Positions 22,160-31,932 of a stretch of 64,000 nt of DNA are shown here, piece after piece; positions within the stretch are counted from its first letter, which is position 1, and every line of letters starts with the position of its first letter. Location: contig NZ_CAMYWM010000002.1 in assembly GCF_947302755.1 (NCBI RefSeq), positions 1 through 64,000 of the forward strand. Reading direction: 5' to 3'. The notes beneath the pieces were generated by a model. The model was given only the letters and a program-made list of their open reading frames with translations. It was not told where the DNA came from and ran no database searches. The translations under genes and the position numbers were made by a program. The DNA comes from an uncultured Anaerovibrio sp. (GTDB lineage: Bacteria > Bacillota > Negativicutes > Selenomonadales > Selenomonadaceae).

Positions 22160-22828
22160 TTGGATTTTTTAGCATCGGCCTTTGAGCCTGTTGTAAATCT
22201 GTTCCGCCTCATTATGGATGGCTTTTACAACATTACTGTTGCTGCCGGATTTCCAAACTATGGAGTTGCCATCATTCTCATGACTATCTGCGTAAAGCTT
22301 TGCCTTTATCCCTTAAATGCAAAGCAGATTAAGTCTATGAAGGCTATGCAGGAAATTCAGCCTAAATTAAAGAAAATACAGAAGGATTATAAGAACAACC
22401 CACAGCTGATGCAGCAGAAGATGGGTGAGCTTTACCAGGAGTCAGGAGTAAATCCTCTGGCAGGCTGTCTGCCGCTTCTGGTACAGATGCCAATCCTCAT
22501 GGGTGTTTATTATTCTCTGTATGGACTGGAATATTCTGGTGACCCAACCTTCTTGTGGTTGTCCAGCCTGTCTGATTCCGACCCTACCTTCATCCTGCCT
22601 CTTCTCTCTGCGTTGACCACATATTTGGCTCAGCGTCAGTCCATGGCAATGAATGGTCAGGATAATCAGCAGATGAAGATGATGACGTACATTATGCCTA
22701 TATTTATTGGTTACATCTCCATAAATTTTCCAGCAGGTCTGGTACTGTACTGGGTAGTAATGAATTTATGCCAGATGGCTCAGCAGTGGTATATGTTCAG
22801 AAATGAGGAGCAGAAGGGAGCAGCTTGA
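22160..22828 (+). CDS. yidC: YidC/Oxa1 family membrane insertase (short form)
   Basis: 222 aa, 'YGVAIILMTICVKLCLYPLNAKQIKSMKAMQEIQPKLKKIQKDYKNNPQ'; TTG start. Confidence 0.94.
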   Translation: MDFLASAFEPVVNLFRLIMDGFYNITVAAGFPNYGVAIILMTICVKLCLYPLNAKQIKSMKAMQEIQPKLKKIQKDYKNNPQLMQQKMGELYQESGVNPLAGCLPLLVQMPILMGVYYSLYGLEYSGDPTFLWLSSLSDSDPTFILPLLSALTTYLAQRQSMAMNGQDNQQMKMMTYIMPIFIGYISINFPAGLVLYWVVMNLCQMAQQWYMFRNEEQKGAA

Positions 22829-22831
22829 TAG

Positions 22832-23503
22832 ATGTCTTTAGAAATTGAAAAAACTGGTAAAACAGTTGATGAAGCAAAGCAGGCTGCCATATTGGAGCTT
22901 GGTGTTGACCCTGCTTTAGTGGAATTTGTGAAAGTAGTGGAGCCTACTAAGGGATTTTTGGGGCTGCTCGGTGGCAAGCCGGCCCGGGTCAGAGCCGTTG
23001 TCCGTGAGCTGTCACCTATTGAAAAGGCAGAAAAATTCCTTGGTGATATATTCAAGGCTATGAAGCTGGATATTGAGATTGAGAAGAGGGAGTCTGAGGA
23101 TGGTACTGTTTTCAATCTTATCGGCGATAATCTTGGTATCTTGATTGGTAAGCATGGTCAGACCCTTGATTCATTGCAGTACCTTTCAAATTTGGCTGCC
23201 AATCGTGGCCTGATTGATAATAAGGTTCGGGTTATTATTGATATTGAGAATTATCGGAGCCGTCGTGAGGATACTCTGCGTCGCTTGGCTATGCGCCTGG
23301 CCGACAAGGTAAGAAGAACCGGGGAGCGTATTGTTCTGGAGCCCATGAACCGTCATGAAAGAAAGATTATTCATATGGCCCTGCAGGATAATTATCGGGT
23401 ATCTACCTACAGCTCCGGTGATGAGCCTTACCGTAAGGTTGTAATTGAACTGAAGCGCGGCGGTCGTCGGGATAATCATGAACGTAGGGAAAGAGAAGAT
23501 TGA
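22832..23503 (+). CDS. jag: Jag/KhpB RNA-binding protein (Jag_N, KH, R3H)
   Basis: 'EKTGKTVDEAKQAAILELGV', 'GILIGKHGQTLDSLQYLSNL', 'EPMNRHERKIIHMALQDNYRVSTYSSGDEPYRKVVI'. Confidence 0.94.
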   Translation: MSLEIEKTGKTVDEAKQAAILELGVDPALVEFVKVVEPTKGFLGLLGGKPARVRAVVRELSPIEKAEKFLGDIFKAMKLDIEIEKRESEDGTVFNLIGDNLGILIGKHGQTLDSLQYLSNLAANRGLIDNKVRVIIDIENYRSRREDTLRRLAMRLADKVRRTGERIVLEPMNRHERKIIHMALQDNYRVSTYSSGDEPYRKVVIELKRGGRRDNHERRERED

Positions 23504-23529
23504 TTTTCTCTGGAAATAAGATTGTATAG

Positions 23530-23560
23530 AGGCTGTCTCACATTATGGGACAGCCTTTTA
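23530..23560 (+). terminator. Terminator after jag
   Basis: GAGGCTGTCTCACATTATGGGACAGCCTTTT. Confidence 0.6.
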
Positions 23561-23657
23561 CTATGAAATCTTAGCGAAGCAAATCCGAAGGATGCAGATG
23601 AGCTTTAGATTTCGTTGTAAGGGCGTAGTGCAAAATATCATTTTGCACGGAGTTTAC
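23557..23657 (+). repeat. Repeat family B, copy B2
   Basis: TTTACTATGAAATCTTAGCGAAGCAAATCCGAAGGATGCAGATGAGCTTTAGATTTCGTTGTAAGGGCGTAGTGCAAAATATCATTTTGCACGGAGTTTAC. Confidence 0.88.
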
Positions 23658-23682
23658 GATTAGATGTGCATTTGGAGGATTT

Positions 23683-25101
23683 ATGCAGGAGAAAAAAATG
23701 ATGGAGGATACCATCAGTGCCATTGCCACAGCTCCCGGTGAGGGTGGTATCGGAATTATACGACTCAGTGGTGAAAAGGCTGTTTCTATCGCCTATAAAA
23801 TTTTCAGACCTCATTCTGCAAAATCATTACAGGAATATGGCAACAGAGTGGCGGTTTATGGTAAAGTTTACGACGAACATGGTCATATCATAGATGAGGC
23901 AATTTGTATTGTCATGAATGCTCCAAATTCATATACCTGTGAAGATGTGGTGGAAATCCAGTGTCATGGTGGCAGCGTTGTTATGCGGGAAATTTTGTCC
24001 CTTACCTACCGTATGGGGGCCAGGCCAGCTGAACCAGGTGAGTTTACCAAGCGGGCCTTTCTTAATGGCAGGCTGGATTTAAGTCAGGCCCAGGCTGTAA
24101 TGGATATAATCAATGCCAAGACCAAGGCGTCGCTGGATATGGCCATAAATCATCTTTCTGGGTATTTTTCCAATAAAATTAGGGAGTTCAGGCACGATAT
24201 TTTGGCTATTATTGCCCATTTGGAGGCTTCAATCGATTTCCCTGAGGATGATATTGAGGATTTGGATTTTGAAGATACCAGGGAAAAGGTAAAGCTGCTG
24301 CAGGACAAAATTCAGAAAATGCTGGCGTCGGCCCATATGGGAATTATTCTGCGGGATGGGCTAAAAACGGCGATAATTGGCAGGCCAAATGCGGGAAAAT
24401 CAAGTATTATGAATTTGCTGCTGGGTCAGGAGCGGGCTATTGTTACCGATGTCCCGGGTACCACCAGGGACAGTATTGAGGAATACGTAAATATTGGTGG
24501 TATACCACTTCGCCTTATCGATACGGCCGGTATCCGTGCTACTGATGATATTGTGGAAAAAATAGGAGTGGATAAGGCCTATTCATATGCCGGTGAGGCT
24601 GAGCTTGTACTGGCTGTATTTGACACCAATGAGGAATTGTCAGCTGAAGATGAGGAAATAATCCGGCTGATGGATAAATGCCCAGGCAATATTATTGTTA
24701 TACTGAATAAAATTGACCTATCTGGAGATAAAAATACTGAACTGCTTAAGGAAAGGCTAAAGGGCTGTACAGCTGCAAAAATTCGTGGTATTGTTCCTAT
24801 GTCAGCCAAAAATGGGGAAGGTCAGGAAGGGCTGGAGGAGCTGTTAAAGGAAATTGTATACAATGGCCGGACCAATATAGGGGAAAGCCAGGCTGTGTGC
24901 GATGCCCGTCATGAGGAAATTCTCCGCCGGACTGTCAATCTTTTGGAGGAAGCACTGAATACCATTGATATGGGCATGAGCGAGGATTTTATAGTTATTG
25001 ACCTGCGCTCAGCATGGGAAAAGCTGGGAGAAATTACTGGTGAAACCTTTGATGACGACATTGTTAATCAGATATTCAGCAATTTCTGTATCGGTAAATA
25101 A
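23683..25101 (+). CDS. mnmE: tRNA modification GTPase MnmE (TrmE)
   Basis: '[22 protein letters not shown]', '[34 protein letters not shown]', C-terminal 'FCIGK'. Confidence 0.97.
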   Translation: MQEKKMMEDTISAIATAPGEGGIGIIRLSGEKAVSIAYKIFRPHSAKSLQEYGNRVAVYGKVYDEHGHIIDEAICIVMNAPNSYTCEDVVEIQCHGGSVVMREILSLTYRMGARPAEPGEFTKRAFLNGRLDLSQAQAVMDIINAKTKASLDMAINHLSGYFSNKIREFRHDILAIIAHLEASIDFPEDDIEDLDFEDTREKVKLLQDKIQKMLASAHMGIILRDGLKTAIIGRPNAGKSSIMNLLLGQERAIVTDVPGTTRDSIEEYVNIGGIPLRLIDTAGIRATDDIVEKIGVDKAYSYAGEAELVLAVFDTNEELSAEDEEIIRLMDKCPGNIIVILNKIDLSGDKNTELLKERLKGCTAAKIRGIVPMSAKNGEGQEGLEELLKEIVYNGRTNIGESQAVCDARHEEILRRTVNLLEEALNTIDMGMSEDFIVIDLRSAWEKLGEITGETFDDDIVNQIFSNFCIGK

Positions 25102-25137
25102 AGGCCTTTGCATCTGGAAGCAAATTTATCTCCAGGT

Positions 25138-25343
25138 AAAGGGGTGCTAAGTATCCTCCTATTAGGCGGGAGAAAAGCCCCCATAGTGGTCAGTGTCAGC
25201 TGCTCAGCTAAGACCATAGTCTTGCTTTACAGGACACTTTCGCATGGGACGTATTAACCAATAGGCTTTGCCTCTTGGATACGTCCGCAAAGCTTTTGAT
25301 TAATTCGACTACATTCAGTGGGGGTATAAATCTACCACTGAAT
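25138..25343 (-). repeat. Structured repeat family A, copy A2 (inverted relative to A3)
   Basis: Reverse complement aligns over ~205 bp with 40049-40256, including GCTTTGCGGACGTATCCAAGAGGCAAAGCCTATTGGTTAATACGTCCCATG and AAGAC(T)ATGGTCTTAGCTGAGCAGCTGACACTGACC. Confidence 0.9.
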
Positions 25344-25460
25344 AAGTATCATTTAATGAGCTGGTGCCCTAGGGGAGTAGATACACCTAATGGCACCAGT
25401 AGGAACGCTCCGTAGGTGACGAGGCCGGCAGGCGGATGAGGTGTTTGGGAGGAATTAGAA

Positions 25461-27356
25461 TTGAGTGACAAGCTTTTTATAGCCGGAGAATATGAGGTTA
25501 TTGTAATAGGTGCCGGTCATGCCGGAGTGGAGGCAGCCCTGGCTTCAGCCAGAATGGGCTGCAGCACCCTGCTGGCCACTCTCAGTATGGATAATATTGC
25601 CCTTATGCCCTGCAATCCGTCGGTTGGGGGTCCCGCCAAGGGGCATTTGGTCCGTGAATTGGATGCTCTTGGCGGACAAATGGGCATTAATGCTGATGAA
25701 ACCTGTATCCAGTTCAGGATGCTGAATACGGGTAAGGGCCCGGCTGTCCATGCCATCAGGGCCCAGGCAGACAAAAAGCATTATCAGTTTCGCATGAAGG
25801 AGGTATGCGAAAATACGGAAAACCTTGATGTTAAGCAGCTTATGATAGATAAGCTTATTATTGAGGATAATCAGATAAAGGGCATTATCACGGAAAATAT
25901 GGAGCAGTATTTGTGTAAGGCTGCTATATTGGCCACTGGAACTTATTTGAAGGGACAGATTATTATTGGCCTACACACCTATTCCGGTGGTCCCAGCGGT
26001 CAACGGTCGGCAGAAAATTTATCCCAATCCCTGTTGGAGGCTGGTATTAAGCTGATGCGGTTTAAGACCGGTACTCCGGCCCGGGTGGATGCCCGAACTC
26101 TGGACTATGATAAAATGGAAATTCAGCCTGGCAACGAGGAGGCCAGAAATTTCTCCTTTATGAGTGATATTACTACCCGTCAGCAGACTCCATGCTGGCT
26201 TACCTATACCAATGCCCAGACCCACAAGATTATTATGGACAATATAGACCGGGCCCCTATGGCCAATGGTATTATCAAGGGAATTGGGCCAAGATATTGT
26301 CCTTCCATTGAAACCAAGCTTATCAGATTTCCGGATAAGGAACGCCATCAGCTTTTTCTGGAGCCTGAGGGGTTGCATACCAATGAGGTATATGTGCAGG
26401 GAATGTCCACCAGCCTCCCAATGGATGTGCAGATAGCCTTTCTTCATACTATTCCCGGTCTGGAGCATGCCAAGGTAATGCGGCCTGGCTATGCCATTGA
26501 ATACGATTGTCTTGATCCACTGCAGCTTAAGGCAACTCTGGAGCTAAAAAAAATATCCGGCTTGTTCTCTGCCGGACAGGCTAATGGAACCTCCGGCTAT
26601 GAGGAGGCTGCAGCCCAGGGAATAATTGCCGGCATTAATGCTGCCCTGCAGGTAAAGGGAGAGGAGCCAATTATTCTGAAGCGGTCTGATGCCTATATTG
26701 GTGTATTGATAGATGATTTGGTTACCAAGGGTACTAGTGAGCCATACAGAATAATGACCTCACGGGCTGAATATCGCCTGATTTTACGTCAGGATAATGC
26801 GGATCAGCGGCTGACTCCATTGGGCCGACGGGTGGGACTTGTGAAGGATGACCGCTGGCAGCGATTTACCCGAAAAATGGCGGTTATCAATGATACGGTA
26901 CAGCTTTTAAAGGAAAAAAAGCTTAATCCAAATCAGGAAACATTAAATTTATTGGCCAAAAACGGTATTGAGGAAATCCGTAACACCATCAGCCTATATG
27001 ATTTATTGAAGCGTCCCGATATCGATTACGATAAATTAAAGAAAATATTTTCTTTGCCGGATATTGACGAAGAGGCCAAGCAGCAGGTGGAAATATCCAT
27101 AACCTATGAAGGATATATCAAGAAGCAGCTGGAGCAGGTGGAAAAAATGAAAAGGCTGGAGGAAAAGCTGATACCTGAATCAATTGATTATGATAAGGTG
27201 GCCAATCTCAGGGATGAGGCCAGGGAAAAGCTGGCGGATATACGACCAAGGTCCATAGGTCAGGCCGGCCGGATATCCGGTGTTTCTCCGGCAGATATTT
27301 CTGTATTGATGATATATTTGGAGCAGCAAAAGAGAATAGAGGAGACCCAAAAATGA
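25461..27356 (+). CDS. mnmG: tRNA uridine-5-carboxymethylaminomethyl modification enzyme MnmG (GidA)
   Basis: '[21 protein letters not shown]', '[25 protein letters not shown]', '[20 protein letters not shown]'. Confidence 0.97.
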   Translation: MSDKLFIAGEYEVIVIGAGHAGVEAALASARMGCSTLLATLSMDNIALMPCNPSVGGPAKGHLVRELDALGGQMGINADETCIQFRMLNTGKGPAVHAIRAQADKKHYQFRMKEVCENTENLDVKQLMIDKLIIEDNQIKGIITENMEQYLCKAAILATGTYLKGQIIIGLHTYSGGPSGQRSAENLSQSLLEAGIKLMRFKTGTPARVDARTLDYDKMEIQPGNEEARNFSFMSDITTRQQTPCWLTYTNAQTHKIIMDNIDRAPMANGIIKGIGPRYCPSIETKLIRFPDKERHQLFLEPEGLHTNEVYVQGMSTSLPMDVQIAFLHTIPGLEHAKVMRPGYAIEYDCLDPLQLKATLELKKISGLFSAGQANGTSGYEEAAAQGIIAGINAALQVKGEEPIILKRSDAYIGVLIDDLVTKGTSEPYRIMTSRAEYRLILRQDNADQRLTPLGRRVGLVKDDRWQRFTRKMAVINDTVQLLKEKKLNPNQETLNLLAKNGIEEIRNTISLYDLLKRPDIDYDKLKKIFSLPDIDEEAKQQVEISITYEGYIKKQLEQVEKMKRLEEKLIPESIDYDKVANLRDEAREKLADIRPRSIGQAGRISGVSPADISVLMIYLEQQKRIEETQK

Positions 27357-28072
27357 GCTTTAAGGAATGTCTGAGGGATGGAGCAGCTGTATATGGCCTT
27401 GCCCTTACCGAGGTTCAGCTGGAACAATTTGATAAATACTTCCAGCTGTTGATAGAATGGAATGAAAAAATTAATCTTACAGCCATTACGGAGCCCCGGG
27501 AAGTGGCGGTAAAGCATATGATAGATTCCCTGACCTGCTGGGATGATGACCGTTTTGATAATAATATCAGGGTTATTGATGTGGGAACCGGAGCCGGCTT
27601 TCCAGGTATTCCTCTGAAAATCTTTCGACCTGATATACGGCTGACCTTGTTGGATTCCCTAAATAAGCGTATTAAATTTCTTCAGCTGGTTGTGGACGAA
27701 TTGGCCCTCCATGGAGTAGAGTGTATCCATGCCCGTGCGGAGGAGGGAGCCAGAAATAAGCAGCTGAGAGAACAATTTGATTTGGTGGTTTCACGGGCAG
27801 TGGCCAGATTGCCGGTGCTGGCCGAATACTGTCTGCCCTTTGTAAAAAAGGGAGGAACCTTTGCTGCCTTAAAGGGGATGAAATACGGTGAGGAAGCAGA
27901 GTCAGCCACCAAGGCCCTGGCTGTTTTGGGCGGAGGTAAGGCAGAATGTGTTGAGGTAAAGCTTCCCTATATTGATGACAAGCGGGCGGTTATTTACGTA
28001 AAAAAAGAAAATAGTACCCCTAAAATCTATCCGCGTAAGGCCGGAACTCCCGATAAAAGCCCCATTGAATAG
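27353..28072 (+). CDS. rsmG: 16S rRNA (guanine-N7) methyltransferase RsmG
   Basis: '[24 protein letters not shown]', '[17 protein letters not shown]'. Confidence 0.95.
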   Translation: MSFKECLRDGAAVYGLALTEVQLEQFDKYFQLLIEWNEKINLTAITEPREVAVKHMIDSLTCWDDDRFDNNIRVIDVGTGAGFPGIPLKIFRPDIRLTLLDSLNKRIKFLQLVVDELALHGVECIHARAEEGARNKQLREQFDLVVSRAVARLPVLAEYCLPFVKKGGTFAALKGMKYGEEAESATKALAVLGGGKAECVEVKLPYIDDKRAVIYVKKENSTPKIYPRKAGTPDKSPIE

Positions 28073-28142
28073 TAAGGATTTAGTTTTTGTCTAAAGTGTG
28101 ATATGATATTGTTGAGTTGTTGATATATTACACAGACGGGAT

Positions 28143-28781
28143 GTGATTGTGGTGAAAAGAAATATTATTTTCCTTTTTACTTTTATATCTATATTACTTA
28201 GCATTAGTGTTGTAAGTGCTTCAAAAGATACCGGCACGGCTGTTCTTCAGCCCCCTGACACAAGAAGCTCTGCCTCTGGGGAGGAAGACAGTACTGTCAG
28301 TAATTCAATAAGCCGATTTATGAAATTTGCCGAGGATAGCTCCTATGTATATTACCTGGACAAGCAGGATTCCGGCTGGGTAAGACGGCCATATACCTTT
28401 GATAAGTATATTCTTGAGGCCTGGGTAAAGATGGTTCCATATGAATATGCCGGTGAAGATATATACAGTCCTGAAATGGACGATTCCCATTATTTTTTGG
28501 AGCATTATTTAGTTGATCCTCAGAACAGGAAAATTCAGTTTCTCTGTGAAATCGAGGTAGAGGGGGGACGGCCCCAGAATAATGTGAAGCAGCTTAAATA
28601 CGACCACAACAATTGGGAGTCTTTGATACCGGAAAGTGTGGAGGATATCGTATACCATGCTGTGATTGATAAATATGGTACATCAAATGAAAACAATACC
28701 TGGAAGACCATTGATGATGTTATTGAAGGCCTGTTTACTGCCCGTGTATTGAAGGAAGTTATAAAAATGGGTAAGCTTTAA
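28143..28781 (+). CDS. Conserved secreted hypothetical protein
   Basis: 212 aa; N-terminal hydrophobic signal; 'VYYLDKQDSGWVRRPYTFDKYILEAWVKMVP'. Confidence 0.6.
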   Translation: MIVVKRNIIFLFTFISILLSISVVSASKDTGTAVLQPPDTRSSASGEEDSTVSNSISRFMKFAEDSSYVYYLDKQDSGWVRRPYTFDKYILEAWVKMVPYEYAGEDIYSPEMDDSHYFLEHYLVDPQNRKIQFLCEIEVEGGRPQNNVKQLKYDHNNWESLIPESVEDIVYHAVIDKYGTSNENNTWKTIDDVIEGLFTARVLKEVIKMGKL

Positions 28782-28884
28782 AAGAAATCCACAGATTTTT
28801 CTACATATCCACAGATAAATAGAACAAAGCTGTGAATATGTTAATAAAATTGTGGATAACGTAATCAAAATAGTAAGAAAAGCA

Positions 28885-28935
28885 AAAAAAATCCTGAGGA
28901 ACACCAATATTTACGGTGAAACTCAGGATTTTTTA
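28885..28935. terminator. Terminator between convergent 28143 ORF and pfkA
   Basis: AATCCTGAG...CTCAGGATTTTTT. Confidence 0.65.
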
Positions 28936-28969
28936 TATACATATGTTAATAACCTGTGGAAAAAGAATA

Positions 28970-29932
28970 TTAATTTAATTCCTTGGCCAGGTGGAAGAAT
29001 TCTGCATTCATTTTCTTTTTATTGGTTATAGCATCGTGGAGGTCAATGGCCACCACCTTGCCCTGATTGAAGCCAAATACCACATCGGATTGTCCGGCAA
29101 TTAGGGCCAGAGTAGCCCGTTCACCTAACTGGCTGGCCTTTACCCGATCCTGTACAGAAGGGGACCCACCCCGCTGGATATGACCCAATACGGATACGCG
29201 AACATCCATATTTGTTTTCTCTTCGATGTATTTGCCAATATCAAGGGAGCTTCCAACACCCTCGGCAACTACTACCAATGAGTAGCGGCGTCCCTCCTCA
29301 TATGATTTTATAATACCGTTGCAGATATCATCAAGATCATATTCCTCCTCCGGTACAAGAATAAATTCTGCACCGCCGGCAATACCGGCCAGCATGGCCA
29401 GCCAGCCACAATGACGGCCCATAACCTCAACTACAGCAATACGGTTATGGGAGGAGGCAGTATCCCGAAGCTTGTTAATGGCATCAATAATCGTATTGGC
29501 TGCCGTATCGGAGCCAATGGTATAATCTGTACCCCATACATCATTATCAATGGTGCCTGGGAGACCAACAATGGGGACACCTGTTTCCAGACTGAGCTGG
29601 GTAGCACCACGGAGACTGCCATCGCCACCAATTACAACCAGTCCCTCGATGCCACGTTTTTTCATGTTTTCATAGGCCTGTCGGCGTCCTTCTTCAGTCA
29701 TGAAACGTTTGCAACGGGCTGTACCAAGTATGGTACCTCCCCGTTGAATAATATCACTTACACTTCTGGAGTTCATTTCCTCGATTTCCTCATCCAGAAG
29801 TCCACGGTAGCCGTTATAAATACCCCATACCTTTACCCCTTCAAAAAGTGCAGTACGTACAACTGCGCGAAGTGCTGCATTCATACCAGGGCTATCTCCG
29901 CCGCTGGTCAATACGCCAATGCTTTTTAACAT
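28970..29932 (-). CDS. pfkA: 6-phosphofructokinase
   Basis: 'IGVLTSGGDSPGMNAALRAVVRTAL', 'GLPGTIDNDVWGTDYTIGSDTAANT', 'LGHIQRGGSPS'. Confidence 0.97.
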   Translation of the reverse strand: MLKSIGVLTSGGDSPGMNAALRAVVRTALFEGVKVWGIYNGYRGLLDEEIEEMNSRSVSDIIQRGGTILGTARCKRFMTEEGRRQAYENMKKRGIEGLVVIGGDGSLRGATQLSLETGVPIVGLPGTIDNDVWGTDYTIGSDTAANTIIDAINKLRDTASSHNRIAVVEVMGRHCGWLAMLAGIAGGAEFILVPEEEYDLDDICNGIIKSYEEGRRYSLVVVAEGVGSSLDIGKYIEEKTNMDVRVSVLGHIQRGGSPSVQDRVKASQLGERATLALIAGQSDVVFGFNQGKVVAIDLHDAITNKKKMNAEFFHLAKELN

Positions 29933-30071
29933 ACTATATACCCCCTGTAAGTTTTATTGACAAAAAAACATACTGATGTTACAGTAAATTCGTGGCTGTA
30001 ATAATGACGTAGCTGATACGTCCTTGAAGATATTATAGCGCAGTTTATAAATTTAATAAAGGAGTAAAGAT

Positions 30072-31244
30072 ATGGAAGAATTAGAATTGAAGTATGGTTG
30101 TAATCCTAATCAGAAGCCTGCCCGTGTATTTGTGAAGAATGGGAATATTCCTTTTACGGTGCTGAACGGTAAGCCAGGTTATATCAATTTACTGGATGCC
30201 ATGAATAGCTGGCAGCTGGTTCAGGAATTGAAGGAGGCCACCGGACTTCCAGCAGCAGCTTCCTTTAAGCATGTCAGCCCGGCTGGTGCGGCTGTTGCTG
30301 CTCCATTATCAGAGCTTCTTCAAAGGGTTTACTTCGTAGAGGGGATTGAGCTTTCACCGATTGCCACTGCCTATATCCGTGCAAGGGGAGCTGACAGAAT
30401 GTCCTCCTATGGTGATTTTGTGGCCCTTTCTGATGAATGTGATGCTCAGACAGCTTCTTTTCTGGCCCGGGAGGTTTCCGACGGTATAATAGCACCCTCC
30501 TATTCACCGGAGGCCCTGGAAATTTTAAAGAAAAAGCGCAAGGGAACCTATCTTGTACTTCAGATGGATACTGGCTTTAAGCCTGCTGAGTTGGAGCAGA
30601 AGGAGGTATTTGGTATTACCTTTGAGCAGAAGCGAAATGATGTAAAAATCACCCAGGGTTGTTTAAAGGAAATTCCTACCAGGTCAAAGAGCTTTACAGA
30701 AGCAGCCAAACGGGATCTTCTTATTGCATTAATTACTCTAAAATATACTCAGTCCAATTCAGTATGCTATGCCAAGGATGGTCAGGCCATCGGCATTGGT
30801 GCAGGCCAGCAGTCCCGTGTACATTGTACCCGCTTGGCCGGTAATAAGGCTGATGTATGGCATCTTCGTCAGCATCCAAAGGTATTGGCTCTGCCCTTCA
30901 AGGAGGAGGTTCGCCGTCCTGACCGGGATAATGCTATTGATGTATATATCAGCGATGAGTGGGAGGATCTGTTGGAGACCGATGAATGGAAGCGCCTGTT
31001 TACTGAGAAGCCGGAGCCCCTTTCCCGGGAAGAGAAAAAGGAATTTTTAAAGGGAATTAGGGGAGTTGCCCTTGGTTCTGACGCATTCTTCCCATTTGGT
31101 GACAACGTGGAACGGGCCCATAAGAGTGGTGTAGAGTTCATCGCTCAGGCCGGTGGTTCTATCCGTGATGATAATGTAATCGAAACTGCGGATAAATACG
31201 GAATGACCATGGCCTTTACTCATATTCGCCTGTTCCATCATTAA
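30072..31244 (+). CDS. Stand-alone AICAR formyltransferase (PurH formyltransferase-domain type)
   Basis: 'ELKYGCNPNQKPARVFV', 'ASFKHVSPAGAAVA', 'TQSNSVCYAKDGQAIGIGAGQQSRVHCTRLAG', 'DAFFPFGDNVERAHKSGVEFIAQAGGSIRDDNVIE'; no IMP cyclohydrolase domain. Confidence 0.9.
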   Translation: MEELELKYGCNPNQKPARVFVKNGNIPFTVLNGKPGYINLLDAMNSWQLVQELKEATGLPAAASFKHVSPAGAAVAAPLSELLQRVYFVEGIELSPIATAYIRARGADRMSSYGDFVALSDECDAQTASFLAREVSDGIIAPSYSPEALEILKKKRKGTYLVLQMDTGFKPAELEQKEVFGITFEQKRNDVKITQGCLKEIPTRSKSFTEAAKRDLLIALITLKYTQSNSVCYAKDGQAIGIGAGQQSRVHCTRLAGNKADVWHLRQHPKVLALPFKEEVRRPDRDNAIDVYISDEWEDLLETDEWKRLFTEKPEPLSREEKKEFLKGIRGVALGSDAFFPFGDNVERAHKSGVEFIAQAGGSIRDDNVIETADKYGMTMAFTHIRLFHH

Positions 31245-31266
31245 TTAGTAATTAAATATATCATAA

Positions 31267-31303
31267 TTAAAATACCCTGCTCGCTATGAGCAGGGTATTT
31301 GTG
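31267..31303 (+). terminator. Terminator after AICAR formyltransferase gene
   Basis: AATACCCTGCTCGCTATGAGCAGGGTATT. Confidence 0.75.
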
Positions 31304-31313
31304 TGTATGAAAT

Positions 31314-31329
31314 TGTTTCACGTGAAACA
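31314..31329. promoter_or_regulatory. parS: parS centromere site (ParB-binding)
   Basis: TGTTTCACGTGAAACA perfect 16-bp match to the conserved bacterial parS. Confidence 0.93.
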
Positions 31330-31346
31330 TTTTATTTGGAAATAGT

Positions 31347-31520
31347 AAGCGGGGAAACTTTTTCGGCTTCATTCCTCCGTCCAAATCATCATGCAATATA
31401 TATGCGATTCTTCGGTGGCGACATGGTCGCACATACATCTAGGCTTTAATGTCTTTCGTGCCCATGATGAACCTCCGGCAGGTGGACTCCGTTATTGCAG
31501 GCGAAAAAATTACCCCGCTT
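31347..31520. repeat. Long imperfect palindrome E (174 bp)
   Basis: AAGCGGGGAAACTTTTTCG...GCGAAAAAATTACCCCGCTT outer arms; internal GCGACATGGTCGC hairpin. Confidence 0.55.
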
Positions 31521-31544
31521 TTTTATTTATATGTAAGTAACAAT

Positions 31545-31732
31545 TAAGAAAGGGGCAATTGCTTGAAGCACTTGGGCGAAGGGCGTTAAGAAACTATTTT
31601 TTGCATACTTACACATCGATAAAACATCCATTGTTTGAGCAAAGCGAGTTTGGATTTTTCTTGATGACTAATTAAAAGCAAAACAATGGTTTTAGCCCTG
31701 AGTCCCTTGCTGAAAGCAATGCCCCTTTTCTT
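31545..31732. repeat. Structured repeat family D, copy D1
   Basis: Outer arms TAAGAAAGGGGCAATTGCTT / AAGCAATGCCCCTTTTCTTA; interior homologous to 34561-34766. Confidence 0.8.
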
Positions 31733-31740
31733 AGATAATT

Positions 31741-31903
31741 TTTACTATGAACATTTAGTGAGCACAAGCCTACGGCGCAGTGGGAGCTTAGTGTTCGTTG
31801 TAAGGGCGTAGTGCGAAAAACCGTTTCGCACGGAGTTTACTATGAAATCTTAGCGAAGCAAATCCGAAGGATGCAGATGAGCTCTAGATTTCGTTGTAAG
31901 GGC
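31741..31903 (+). repeat. Repeat family B, copy B3 (variant unit followed by a second partial unit)
   Basis: Diverged first hairpin GAACATTTAG...CTTAGTGTTC, conserved GTTGTAAGGGCGTAGTGCGAAAAACCGTTTCGCACGGAGTTTAC, then ATGAAATCTTAGC...TAGATTTCGTTGTAAGGGC. Confidence 0.82.
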
Positions 31904-31932
31904 TGATGAAAGCCCCTATGCTTTCATCTTGC

